From: Silvimonas sp. JCM 19000
GTDB lineage: Bacteria > Pseudomonadota > Gammaproteobacteria > Burkholderiales > Chitinibacteraceae
Direction: 5' to 3'
Assembly (NCBI GenBank): GCA_001313065.1
Contig: BBFD01000253.1
Coordinates: 1 to 5,928 of the forward strand
DNA length: 5,928 nucleotides
Position numbers and translations under genes: made by a program. This document shows, in pieces, positions 1 to 5,928 of the stretch (position 1 is the stretch's first letter; the number at the start of each line of letters is the position of its first letter). The notes under the pieces were generated by a model that was not told the DNA's origin, ran no database searches, and saw only the letters and a list, made by a program, of their open reading frames with translations.

Positions 1-193
1 TGCCGCTGCCAGCGCCGTCCACCGGCGCGCCACTGCCACTACTGCCGCTGCCGTTGTTACCACCGCTGGCGACACCGCCGGCGCCGGTATTGCCCGCCGT
101 GCCCGTCGACCCATCGGCACCGCCACCGCCACCACACGCACTCAAGCCTGCCGCCAGGCACATTGCCAGCAGCCACGCACTCACTCGCATCAT
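1..193 (-). CDS. Gly/Ser-rich lipoprotein, N-terminal part only
   Basis: The reading frame starts at tandem ATG codons (193-191 and 190-188) and is open to the left edge, giving 64 residues. The N-terminus is a classic type II signal peptide: Met-Met-Arg, a hydrophobic stretch WLLAMCLAAG, then the lipobox LSAC with the lipidated Cys at residue 20 (counting from 193). After the Cys come five glycines and a low-complexity linker rich in Gly, Ser, Asn and Ala (for example TGTAGNTGAGG). This predicts export by Sec, lipidation and a flexible tether to the membrane, probably the outer membrane because the residue after Cys is Gly, not Asp. A GGGG run at 201-204 lies 7 bases upstream and may act as ribosome binding site. 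The functional domain lies outside the window, so the role is unknown; such linkers often precede secreted enzymes or binding domains. The lipoprotein call is strong, the function open. Confidence 0.8.
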   Translation of the reverse strand, partial: MMRVSAWLLAMCLAAGLSACGGGGGADGSTGTAGNTGAGGVASGGNNGSGSSGSGAPVDGAGSG

Positions 194-225
194 TCGTACA
201 CCCCGTATTTTGTTTTGTAGTGATT

Positions 226-244
226 TGCGTCATTGCGTAACGCA
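226..244. promoter_or_regulatory. TGCGT/ACGCA repeat cluster upstream of the lipoprotein gene
   Basis: TGCGT occurs at 226-230 and 234-238, and the second copy forms an 11-base palindrome with ACGCA at 240-244 (one-base centre). It sits 33-51 bases upstream of the lipoprotein start, where a promoter and operator would be expected. I see no convincing -10/-35 pair next to it, so the operator reading is inference only. Confidence 0.2.
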
Positions 245-275
245 GATACACAGGGCGGCGATGATAGTGGGATTA

Positions 276-304
276 ATCCGGCGCGCCGTACGGCGACGCC
301 GGAT
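276..304. repeat. near-perfect GC-rich hairpin between chemoreceptor and lipoprotein genes
   Basis: The outer arms ATCCGGCG (276-283) and CGCCGGAT (297-304) are exact reverse complements. Inside them CGCCG (284-288) and CGGCG (291-295) also pair, around TA at 289-290, with a single unpaired A at 296. The structure lies 35 bases past the stop codon of the chemoreceptor gene. Neither side has a T-run, so it is not a canonical intrinsic terminator; it could stop RNA 3' exonuclease, assist Rho-dependent termination, or be one copy of a genome-wide REP-like element. Confidence 0.5.
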
Positions 305-338
305 GGTGTAGATGTCCGCAGCGCGGATAGCGCACGGA

Positions 339-1658
339 CTAAGCGCTGGCGGCGTCACTCATCGAAAACTGGCCGATCATGCCGGCCACTTTCTGGTTGC
401 CGGAGAGGATTTCGCGGATGGCCGCGCCAGCGTGAGTGGCGTGCGTCAGGCCTTGCTCAGCCTGCGCCAGCATATTGTGCACGCTGCTGATGGCATCACC
501 GGTGCCGCTGTCGATACTGGCGATCATGCCCGCAACTTCTGCCGTCGATTGCGTGGTGCGCTCAGCCAGCTTGCGGACCTCGTCCGCCACCACCGCAAAA
601 CCGCGTCCGGCCTCCCCGGCGCGGGCGGCTTCGATGGCCGCGTTGAGCGCCAGCAAATTGGTCTGATCGGCAATGGCACGGATGGTGGCGACGATGCTGT
701 TGATGCGCGAGGTTTGCGTGCCCAGCGTCTCGATCAAACCGGCCGCGTTCTTGGCGCTGGCCGCAATCGAGCCCATTTCTTCGACGGTTTTCTGTATCAC
801 CACACCGCCGTCACGCGACACGGCTGCGGTCTCGGCAGACAAAGCGCGCATGCTGCCGACCAGTTGCATGTCTTTGCGGATACTCATTTCGCGTTCGGTC
901 ACGTCGGTGGCAAATTTGACGATCTTATACAGACGGCCATCTTCGTCATACATCGGGTTGTAGGAGGCCTCCAGCCAGATCACCTTGCCGTGTTTGCCGC
1001 GCCGTTCAAACAGACCCGAGATATATTCGCCCGCATCCAGCCGCCGCCAGAACGTGGCGTAGGCCGGGCTGGAGGTATACGCCGGATCGCACAAAAGACG
1101 GTGATGCTGGCCCACCAGTTCGGCCTCGGTATAACCCACCGCATTCTGGAAATTCTGGTTGGCCTTGAGGATGGTGCCGTCGGGCGCAAACGCAATCACC
1201 GCCATCGACCGGTCCGCCGCCTTGATCTTGTTCTGGTATTCGTGTTCTTCCTCGGTGACGGCGGTGACATCCTGGGCAAATTTGACACGCGCACCACTTG
1301 CCCGGTCTCATCGCGGATCGGGTTGTAGCTGGCCTCCAGCCAGATGGTGCGGCCCCCTTTGCCCACGCGCCGGAACTTGCCCGAAACAAAATCGCCATGA
1401 CGCAGGCGTTGCCACAGTTGCTGGTATTCCGGGCTGTTGACGTAGCCGGGCTGGCACAGCATGCGATGGTGCTGGCCAACCAGCTCGGCCAGGCTATAGC
1501 CGACTACCCGCAGGAAATTGGCGTTGGCATCCAGAATGACGCCGTCCAGATTGAATTCAATCACCGCCATCGAACGGTTGATGCGTCGAGCAAGCCTTTT
1601 GTTGTGCCAGGGCGTGGCATTGCTGCTGCAGCAGCGCCTTCTGCTTGTGCATGAACAT
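339..1658 (-). CDS. soluble PAS-PAS methyl-accepting chemotaxis protein, BdlA-like; frameshifted as given
   Basis: The restored protein has about 440 residues: a short helical N-terminus rich in Lys/Gln, PAS 1 (about 31-143), PAS 2 (about 153-265) and an MCP signalling domain to the end. The two PAS domains are clear paralogues; both carry [13 protein letters not shown], a Cys two residues later, and IWLEASYNP. The signalling domain shows the conserved hairpin tip ([20 protein letters not shown], then [18 protein letters not shown]). There is no transmembrane segment and no C-terminal NWETF-type tether, so it should act in the cytoplasm, coupling a PAS input to CheA/CheW. This is the architecture of Pseudomonas BdlA, a biofilm-dispersal regulator; a same-function claim would be inference. 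As given, the frame breaks near 1284-1288 (one base missing, restoring VVKFAQDVT) and near the N-terminus. There, adding a base in the T4 run at 1597-1600 and one G near 1583 restores LLDAINRSM; removing one base would also rejoin the frames. Start ATG at 1658, preceded by AGGGGG; ATG 1652 and ATG 1570 are alternatives. Stop TAG at 339-341. Confidence 0.88.
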
Positions 1659-1665
1659 CCCCGAA

Positions 1666-1671
1666 CCCCCT
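1666..1671 (-). promoter_or_regulatory. ribosome binding site of the chemoreceptor gene
   Basis: On the minus strand AGGGGG is followed by a 7-base spacer and ATG at 1658. This supports 1658 over the later in-frame ATG at 1570, which has no purine-rich sequence before it, even though a frameshift separates 1658 from the PAS-coding frame in the sequence as given. Confidence 0.5.
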
Positions 1672-1757
1672 ACTGATCTTGTTTTTTGAATAATGAACAG
1701 GGTTTTTTTTAAATGCGTGTGGCAGGGTTCAGTCTAGCGCACGCCAGGCACGTCGCA

Positions 1758-1775
1758 AGGCGGCTTAAACCGCCT
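1758..1775. repeat. hairpin downstream of the small gene, possible weak terminator
   Basis: AGGCGG (1758-1763) and CCGCCT (1770-1775) pair around a six-base loop. A second pair of arms, GCCAGGC (1743-1749) and GCCTGGC (1772-1778), overlaps it, so two mutually exclusive folds are possible. It lies 35 bases past the stop of the small gene at 1810, in the right place for transcription end, but no T-run follows on the minus strand. The rest of the 1659-1809 gap holds a T8 run at 1703-1710 and an A/T-rich stretch (minus-strand CATTAT at 1690-1695) that may belong to the chemoreceptor promoter, but no good -35 box is visible. Confidence 0.35.
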
Positions 1776-1809
1776 GGCTACGCGCTGGAACGGGGGCTGG
1801 CGCTCACGC

Positions 1810-2081
1810 TCAGTACGGCTGTTTGCCTTCGGCGCGCAGGGTTTCGCCGATGGCTTTGGTCAGTTGCGCATAGGCGGCGCTGACGTCGGCCGGATTGTGG
1901 CTGTTGGCGGCTTCGGCCAGGGCATTGAAGGTGACTTGCCAGGTTTCGGGGTTGGGCGTGTGTTCGCTTTCTTTTTTTTGACCAGCGCGTAATCCAGCGC
2001 GGCCTCCAGCGTGGTGAGCGTACGGTGCAAACCACCGGTTTCACCGGTTTCGATAGCAGGGGTCAGCGCGATGGTGGACAT
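1810..2081 (-). CDS. small uncharacterised protein, about 90 residues; frameshifted as given
   Basis: I do not recognise a family. The ATG at 2081 has a good ribosome binding site (GGAG at 2090-2093, 8-base spacer). The frame begins MSTIALTPAIETGETGGLHR and runs into a poly-A tract (T8 on the plus strand, 1972-1979). Read as given, the frame changes there into a basic, Pro-rich tail. With nine A instead of eight it continues as a normal soluble sequence: Lys-Lys-Lys, ESEHTPNPETWQVTFNALAE, then an Ala-rich helical part ending EGKQPY and TGA at 1810-1812. The restored product is small, lacks a signal peptide or membrane segment, and looks mainly helical and cytoplasmic (TLTTLEAALDYALV; NALAEAANSH). 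It stands alone, with its own probable promoter and spacing of more than 140 bases on both sides. The gene call rests on start context, codon pattern on both sides of the tract, and clean restoration by one base. Function unknown. Confidence 0.7.
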
Positions 2082-2131
2082 GGTTGGCACTCCGTAATGA
2101 ACAAGGTGGGCGCAGCAAGCGCGACGTTTGC

Positions 2132-2158
2132 AGTATAGCCAGCGCCCCAAAGTAACAA
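2132..2158 (-). promoter_or_regulatory. candidate sigma-70 promoter of the small gene
   Basis: On the minus strand TATACT (2137-2132) matches five of six bases of the -10 consensus. TTGTTA (2158-2153) matches four of six of the -35 consensus, at a spacing of 15, which is short. Transcription would begin near 2125, leaving a leader of about 44 bases before the ATG at 2081. Confidence 0.4.
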
Positions 2159-2210
2159 CGGCCCGATCGCACATGGCGTTTACCCCGTTCTGTCGGCTGG
2201 TTTAAGGCGA

Positions 2211-2246
2211 TAAAAAAAACCCGGCCCTCTGCAGGAGGGTCCGGGT
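2211..2246 (-). terminator. intrinsic terminator of the substrate-binding protein gene
   Basis: The arms ACCCGG (2219-2224) plus CCCTC (2225-2229) pair with GAGGG (2235-2239) plus CCGGGT (2241-2246), leaving a loop TGCAG and one bulged T at 2240. Read on the minus strand, the 11-bp GC-rich stem is followed at once by a run of T (plus-strand A8, 2212-2219). It starts 28 bases past the TAA at 2275, so it ends the binding-protein transcript and insulates the small gene beyond. Confidence 0.88.
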
Positions 2247-2274
2247 GGGTGCTGATGGCGGCGCTGTGGCGGGC

Positions 2275-3410
2275 TTAACGCGCCAGTGCCCCGGTCGGCG
2301 AAATCATCGTCATGTCGACAAAACGCGAACCGACGCGGCCATCGCCAAAGTCGAGCACATAGCCGCCCAGATCCACTTTCTGCAAGGAACTCAACGCTTT
2401 GAATACCAGCGGGCGGGTTGGACGTTTGCCGGCTTGCTTGAGGGCATCGGCCAGCAAATGCGCGGCCAGATAACCTTGCAGCAAGGCATATTCCGGTACA
2501 CCCTGGTTCAGATAGGGTTTGGCATCGGACTGGAATTCGCGCACCAGCTTGCCGGAATAGCTGGCTGGCGACGGGTAGACCTGCGAAATCCCCAGGCCGG
2601 AGGCGGCAGCCGCACCGGCCAGGCGCACCACTTCGGTGGCCTGAATCTGTGACAAGCCATACAACTGCGCCGTGCCGCCCAGACCCTTGAACTGTTTGAT
2701 AAAGCTGGCGGCCGGGGCCGACGGCACCATCAGAATGACCGCGTCCGGCTGCACTTTGTACAAGGCGCCGGCAGCCGTCTGGGTGTCATTGGCGGTCTTG
2801 TCATACCAGCCCTCGCCCACCAGTTGCAGCTTGCGCCGCGCCAGCTCGGCCTTGAGGGCGGCAACATTGGCTTCGCCCGCGCCGTCCTTCTGCGCCAGGA
2901 CGGCAAACTTGCTCATGCCAAGCTTGCCATTGAGCAGGGCAACGATTTTTTTTCGATTTCCTGGCTGGAGCTGGCGCGCAAATGAAACAGATACGGCTGC
3001 CCGGCTTGCGCAGATTCTCCGCACCCGAATCAACGCCCACCAAGGGCACGCCCGCGTTTTCCAGCGTTTTGCTATCGAGCAGTTTGCGCACCGCGTCGCC
3101 GTTCTGATAACCAAGTAGCGCCACCACATCGTTCTTGTTAACCAGATCGAGCGTATTGCTGACGCTGCGAGCCGGTTCGCCGCCATCATCAAGCGTGGTC
3201 AGCTTGACCTCTTGCCCAGCGATACCACCCTCCGCATTCAGATGCGAAAAAATAGATGGACGCGCCCAGCGCGATGGCTTTGCCGGTTGCGGCATCGGGG
3301 CCGGAGGTGGCCACCGACTGGCCGACATTGATGTCTGCGTGAACCAGGGAAGATGCCGCCAGTGCGGCGACCGTCAATGCGGCCGTGAATACTTTTTTTG
3401 TCTTGAGCAT
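2275..3410 (-). CDS. ABC transporter periplasmic substrate-binding protein, LivK / Peripla_BP_6 type; frameshifted as given
   Basis: The restored protein has 378 residues, typical for this family, which delivers branched-chain amino acids, amides or related small molecules to ABC permeases. It begins with a Sec signal peptide (MLKTKK, hydrophobic core, predicted cleavage after Ala25 in SLVHA/DINVG). The mature start INVGQSVATSGPDA is the usual first beta strand and ligand loop, followed by HLNAEGGIAGQEVKL, the family NAEGGI.G signature. Later landmarks are VVALLGYQNGDA, AGVPLVGVDSGAEN, QPDAVILMVPS and VPEYALLQGYLAAHLLADAL. Three frame breaks split it as given: a run of six at 3247-3252 (five expected, restoring ASIYFSHLNAEGG), one missing G/C at 3000-3004 (restoring RKPGQPYLFHLRASSSQEIE) and a run of eight at 2946-2953 (nine expected, restoring EKKIVALL). 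Start ATG 3410, chosen because the signal peptide begins there; the ribosome binding site is weak. No permease or ATPase gene lies in the window, so the ligand cannot be inferred from context. Confidence 0.88.
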
Positions 3411-3581
3411 GCCGGATGAAAACTTCTGCAAGGGCGATGCGGCGCCGAGGGATACGCAGGCCGCACTAGCGCCGTTAATCAAACGTAGTGCCGCTCGTGG
3501 ACGGAACTAAGGGGCGCCATGATAAATGCATACAGGCACGCCGCCGCTAGTCGCGGGCTTGCGGTGTGGCTTCTGTGCACA

Positions 3582-3627
3582 GCTTTGCTGCAACGCGGCA
3601 AAAGCTTGTACTGCTTGTCAGCAAAGC
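3582..3627. repeat. 9-base inverted repeat in the divergent intergenic region
   Basis: GCTTTGCTG (3582-3590) and CAGCAAAGC (3619-3627) are exact reverse complements separated by 28 bases. The spacer contains GCAAAAGCT (3598-3606), which can pair with AGCTTTGC at 3581-3588 as an alternative shorter hairpin. This resembles a switchable leader structure or a pair of operator half-sites; neither is proven. Confidence 0.4.
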
Positions 3628-3662
3628 ATGCTGCTGCGCCGCAGCATCCAGCCACTTTTTTT
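3628..3662 (+). terminator. hairpin followed by a T7 run, possible attenuator or terminator
   Basis: ATGCTGC (3628-3634) and GCAGCAT (3641-3647) form a 7-bp stem around a six-base loop. Eight bases later comes TTTTTTT (3656-3662). The gap between stem and T-run is longer than in a canonical intrinsic terminator, so efficiency would be low. On the plus strand it could end a short transcript made from 3500-3600, or act in a long leader of the acyltransferase gene. Confidence 0.3.
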
Positions 3663-3670
3663 GCAATCTG
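3633..3670. repeat. composite motif, copy 1 (palindrome plus TTGCAATCTG)
   Basis: GCTGCGCCGCAGC (3633-3645) is followed after 15 bases by TTGCAATCTG (3661-3670). Both parts recur in the same order at 3818-3842. Confidence 0.5.
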
Positions 3671-3746
3671 TAAAGGAACTTCTGACAGACGACGCCACCT
3701 ATACCGCATGGCAAGTCGCGTAGGCGACATCACCACGTAAGCTATC

Positions 3747-3775
3747 TTGTCTTTCGTTTAAGCTTTTGGCATAGT
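3747..3775 (+). promoter_or_regulatory. candidate promoter of the acyltransferase gene
   Basis: TTGTCT (3747-3752) and CATAGT (3770-3775) are spaced by 17 bases; each matches four of six sigma-70 consensus bases. A start near 3782 would give a leader of about 75 bases, which would carry the second composite motif and a small GGACG/CGTCC hairpin (3782-3799). Confidence 0.3.
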
Positions 3776-3817
3776 GCCCAAGGACGCCACGTGCCGTCCG
3801 CAGTCGCGGCCGACCCC

Positions 3818-3842
3818 GCTGCGCTGCAGCCCTTGCAATCTG
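3818..3842. repeat. composite motif, copy 2, overlapping the acyltransferase ribosome binding site
   Basis: GCTGCGCTGCAGC (3818-3830) differs from copy 1 at one base and stays palindromic in its arms (GCTGC/GCAGC). After two bases comes TTGCAATCTG (3833-3842), whose final G is the first base of the GGAG ribosome binding site at 3842-3845. Confidence 0.5.
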
Positions 3843-3845
3843 GAG
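3842..3845 (+). promoter_or_regulatory. ribosome binding site of the acyltransferase gene
   Basis: GGAG lies 12 bases before ATG 3858, a slightly long spacing. A nearer ATG at 3848 opens only an eight-codon frame ending at 3874 and has too short a spacing, so 3858 is the real start. Confidence 0.5.
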
Positions 3846-3857
3846 TGATGGACCCGC

Positions 3858-5928
3858 ATGAATTCTGGACGTAAAGCACATATCGCGGCCATAGATGGCC
3901 TGCGCGCGGTGGCCGTGCTGGCCATTATCCTGTTCCACATCCAGTCCGCCTGGCTGCCCGGCGGCTTTATTGGCGTTGATATCTTTTATGTGATCTCGGG
4001 CTTTGTGGTGGCCAAATCAGTGGCCTCGGCGCCCACTGAGGGCCTGCTGGTTTATTTTCAGTGGTTTTATCGGCGTCGCCTGCTGCGCATCCTGCCGGCA
4101 GCGGCCGTATTCATTATCTTGATGTCGCTGCTGTCCACGCTGTTTATTCCGCCCTACAGCCGCTTTATTGAAGTCACCGGCATTTCCGCCCTGTTCGGCC
4201 TCAGTAACTTTGTGCTGCTGTATACCTCGGGCGACTATTTTGCCGCCGCCAGTTCCTACAACCCGTTTACCCACACCTGGTCGTTGGCGGTCGAAGAACA
4301 GTACTACCTGCTGTTTCCGTTTTTTTCTCTTATCTGATTCTGATCAGCCCGCGCACCTCGCCCCAGCGGCGCAAGCAACTGCTGTGGGGCCTGGGGCTTA
4401 TTACGCTGGCTTCGATGCTGTATTGCGCCTGGCTGACCCCGCGCAATGGCGCAACCGCGTTTTATATGCTGCCCACGCGCTTCTGGGAACTCGGCGCCGG
4501 CTTCTTCGCCTTTGTGTTGTGCAAAAAAACCCCGACGGCAGCACCGGCCGCATTCTGCAGCGCCTGAACCAGCACGGCGCATTCAGCCTGCTGGCATTGC
4601 TGGCTTTGGGCGTGGGTTTGTGGATTGCCAACGAGAAAATGTTTCCATGGCCATGGGCGCTGTTGCCATGTATCGCAACCAGCGTGCTGGTGATCGGCAC
4701 GGTGTTTGGCAGCACCAACCTGGTCAACCGCCTGTTGGCCAATCCCCTGTTTACCGCCATCGGCAAGATTTCGTATTCGCTGTATCTGTGGCACTGGGGC
4801 GTGATCGTGCTGATGCGCTGGACCACCGGCATCGACACCCCGGCCCTGCAAGCGCTGTCCATGGTGTTGATGACCGCCCTTGCCATCGCCAGCTATGTCT
4901 TGATCGAGAAGCCGCTGCGGTTTAATCCGTGGCTGGGCCAACGCGGTTATCGCCAGTTCTATTCCGTGGTGGCGAGTGCGCTGGTGGTGCTGTCGATTTT
5001 CAGCACCGCGCTGTATCTGGGCAAACCTGAGATCGGCCTGTTTGCAGCACGTGATCAACAGGTCTGGTCGGCGGAGACCTATGCGCCGCACCAAGTGGGC
5101 GACTGCGCTGCACCCAAGACGTTCAGCCATTGGCAAGGCGGCATGATCATCGCCTTTGACGGCAGCGACTGCGCGCAGGAAAAGCCGCAGCACATCTATA
5201 TATTTGGTGATTCGCATGCCAGCTCGTATGAGCGCATGGCGCAGCGGCTGGCGGCCAAGGACGGTTATCAGGTTGAGATTGTCACCATGGGCGGTTGCAA
5301 GCTGGTGGGCTATCTCGACGCCGGCACGGTGGCCGGTTGCCCCGAGTTCCGGGTGCAGGCGCTCAAACGCATCGAAACCGAAGCCAGACAAGGTGACTAT
5401 CTGTTGCTGGCCGGTCTGTACACCCGGCGCTTTCGCGATATCTGGGACAAAACCTATCTGCCAACCGACCAGATTGATCTGGCCATCAAGCCCGAGGATC
5501 ACGTGGCGGCGGAGCAAATCCAGACCGCACTCAAACCCCTGGTCGACAAGGGCATCAACGTGATTCTGGAAGCGCCCAAGCCGGTGGTGACGGTGGCGCA
5601 ATTCCGCTGCGCTGACTGGTTTAACCGCATCAATTCATATTGCCGCTCGGAAACCGAACCGACCCGCAGCGAGATGTTGCATCGCCGTTCGCGCGCCAAC
5701 GCTTTGCTGCAGGAAGTGGCCACCGAGCCCGGCGTCAAAGTGTGGGATCCGTTTGATACCTTGTGCCCGGGCGCAATCTGCAAAGGCTATATCGACGGTA
5801 AACCGGTGTTTGCCGACACCGACCACCTGAGCGCGTTTGGTAACGATCTGCTCTATCCGGGCTTCAAGAAAGCCATGCAAAGCGGCAATGCCACCGCCAG
5901 TACCCGCCCGCGCGCCGCGCAAGATCAG
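3858..5928 (+). CDS. acyltransferase-3 / SGNH fusion O-acyltransferase (OafA-like), C-terminus cut by the window edge; frameshifted as given
   Basis: The restored protein shows 691 residues and is still open at the right edge. The N-terminal half is a multi-pass acyltransferase-3 domain: IDGLRAVAVLAIILFH (12-27, conserved His27), GVDIFYVISGF (39-49), the basic loop RRRLLRILP (72-80) and HTWSLAVEEQYYLLFP (139-154). After ISYSLYLWHWG and the last membrane helices comes a periplasmic SGNH domain: GDSH with nucleophile Ser453, a glycine block MGGC, and DTDHLS giving Asp654 and His657 as the remaining triad. Such fusions move acyl groups, often acetyl, across the inner membrane onto O-antigen, exopolysaccharide or other glycans. 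Two breaks interrupt it: T7 at 4320-4326 (eight expected, restoring FPFFFSYLI) and A7 at 4523-4529 (eight expected, restoring CKKNPDGSTGRILQRLN). The rest is clean to the end. No glycosyltransferase or polysaccharide gene is next to it, so the acceptor is unknown. Few residues should be missing, since the family usually ends soon after the His block. Confidence 0.9.

Larger units (their letters stand above)
3411..3857. other. 447-base intergenic region between divergent genes
   Basis: This region must hold promoters for both the minus-strand binding-protein gene and the plus-strand acyltransferase gene. It contains a 9-base inverted repeat, a hairpin with a downstream T7 run, a duplicated composite motif and a candidate plus-strand promoter, each listed separately. 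A short plus-strand open frame (3519-3740) is present but lacks a credible ribosome binding site and protein character. I could not find a convincing promoter for the minus-strand gene. Confidence 0.6.

Noticed and set aside
1..120. Repetitive GCC/GGC-rich stretch that might suggest a tandem repeat array
   Set aside because: It is the Gly/Ser/Ala-rich linker of the lipoprotein on the minus strand; there is no fixed repeat unit.
312..1328. Plus-strand open frame of 338 codons opposite the chemoreceptor gene
   Set aside because: It mirrors the codon pattern of the minus-strand PAS/MCP coding sequence, has a Gly/His/Arg-rich composition without domain motifs, and lacks a ribosome binding site.
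2245..2652. Plus-strand open frame overlapping the terminator and the end of the binding-protein gene
   Set aside because: It begins inside the terminator stem and runs antisense to well-conserved binding-protein sequence; no family features.
3519..3740. Short plus-strand open frame in the divergent gap
   Set aside because: No ribosome binding site, it runs through hairpins and the T7 run, and its product has no protein-like pattern beyond a short hydrophobic stretch.
1972..4529. Genuine pseudogenes for the small gene, binding protein and acyltransferase
   Set aside because: The only defects are one-base indels, mostly in homopolymers, and all conserved motifs remain; assembly error explains them better.
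4462..5601. Minus-strand open frame of 379 codons opposite the acyltransferase gene
   Set aside because: The plus strand here encodes clear acyltransferase and SGNH motifs. The antisense frame is His/Gln/Arg-rich low-quality sequence, as expected for a shadow in GC-rich DNA.

Overview
This is a GC-rich window with proteobacterial gene content: a soluble PAS-PAS chemoreceptor, a LivK-like periplasmic binding protein, a lipoprotein with a proteobacterial lipobox, and a membrane acyltransferase fused to an SGNH domain. I favour a beta- or gammaproteobacterium with a Gram-negative envelope. The sequence does not let me name a genus.

Layout: four genes lie on the minus strand and one on the plus strand. 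From left to right they are the N-terminus of a Gly/Ser-rich lipoprotein (1-193, runs off the left edge), a BdlA-like cytoplasmic methyl-accepting protein with two PAS domains (339-1658), a small uncharacterised protein of about 90 residues (1810-2081), a branched-chain amino-acid-type ABC substrate-binding protein (2275-3410), and, divergent from it, an acyltransferase-3/SGNH O-acyltransferase (3858 to the right edge). A strong intrinsic terminator at 2211-2246 closes the binding-protein gene. The 447-base gap between the divergent genes holds several hairpins and a duplicated composite motif. Each gene is separated from its neighbours by more than 140 bases and most look like single transcription units. 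They do not form an obvious pathway: sensing (chemoreceptor), uptake (binding protein without permease or ATPase genes nearby) and envelope decoration (acyltransferase, lipoprotein).

The most striking property is that every gene seen at or near full length is broken by one or more single-base frameshifts, eight or nine sites in all, mostly at A/T homopolymers of 6-8 bases. In each case a one- or two-base change restores an uninterrupted, family-typical protein. I read this mainly as homopolymer-length error in the assembly, not as parallel pseudogene formation. The gene entries give the sites and the restored products.

I did not find a CRISPR array, tRNA, rRNA, insertion sequence or convincing new multi-gene system. 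The less ordinary items are the duplicated hairpin-plus-TTGCAATCTG motif ahead of the acyltransferase, a near-perfect hairpin between the chemoreceptor and the lipoprotein, and the orphan status of the binding protein.
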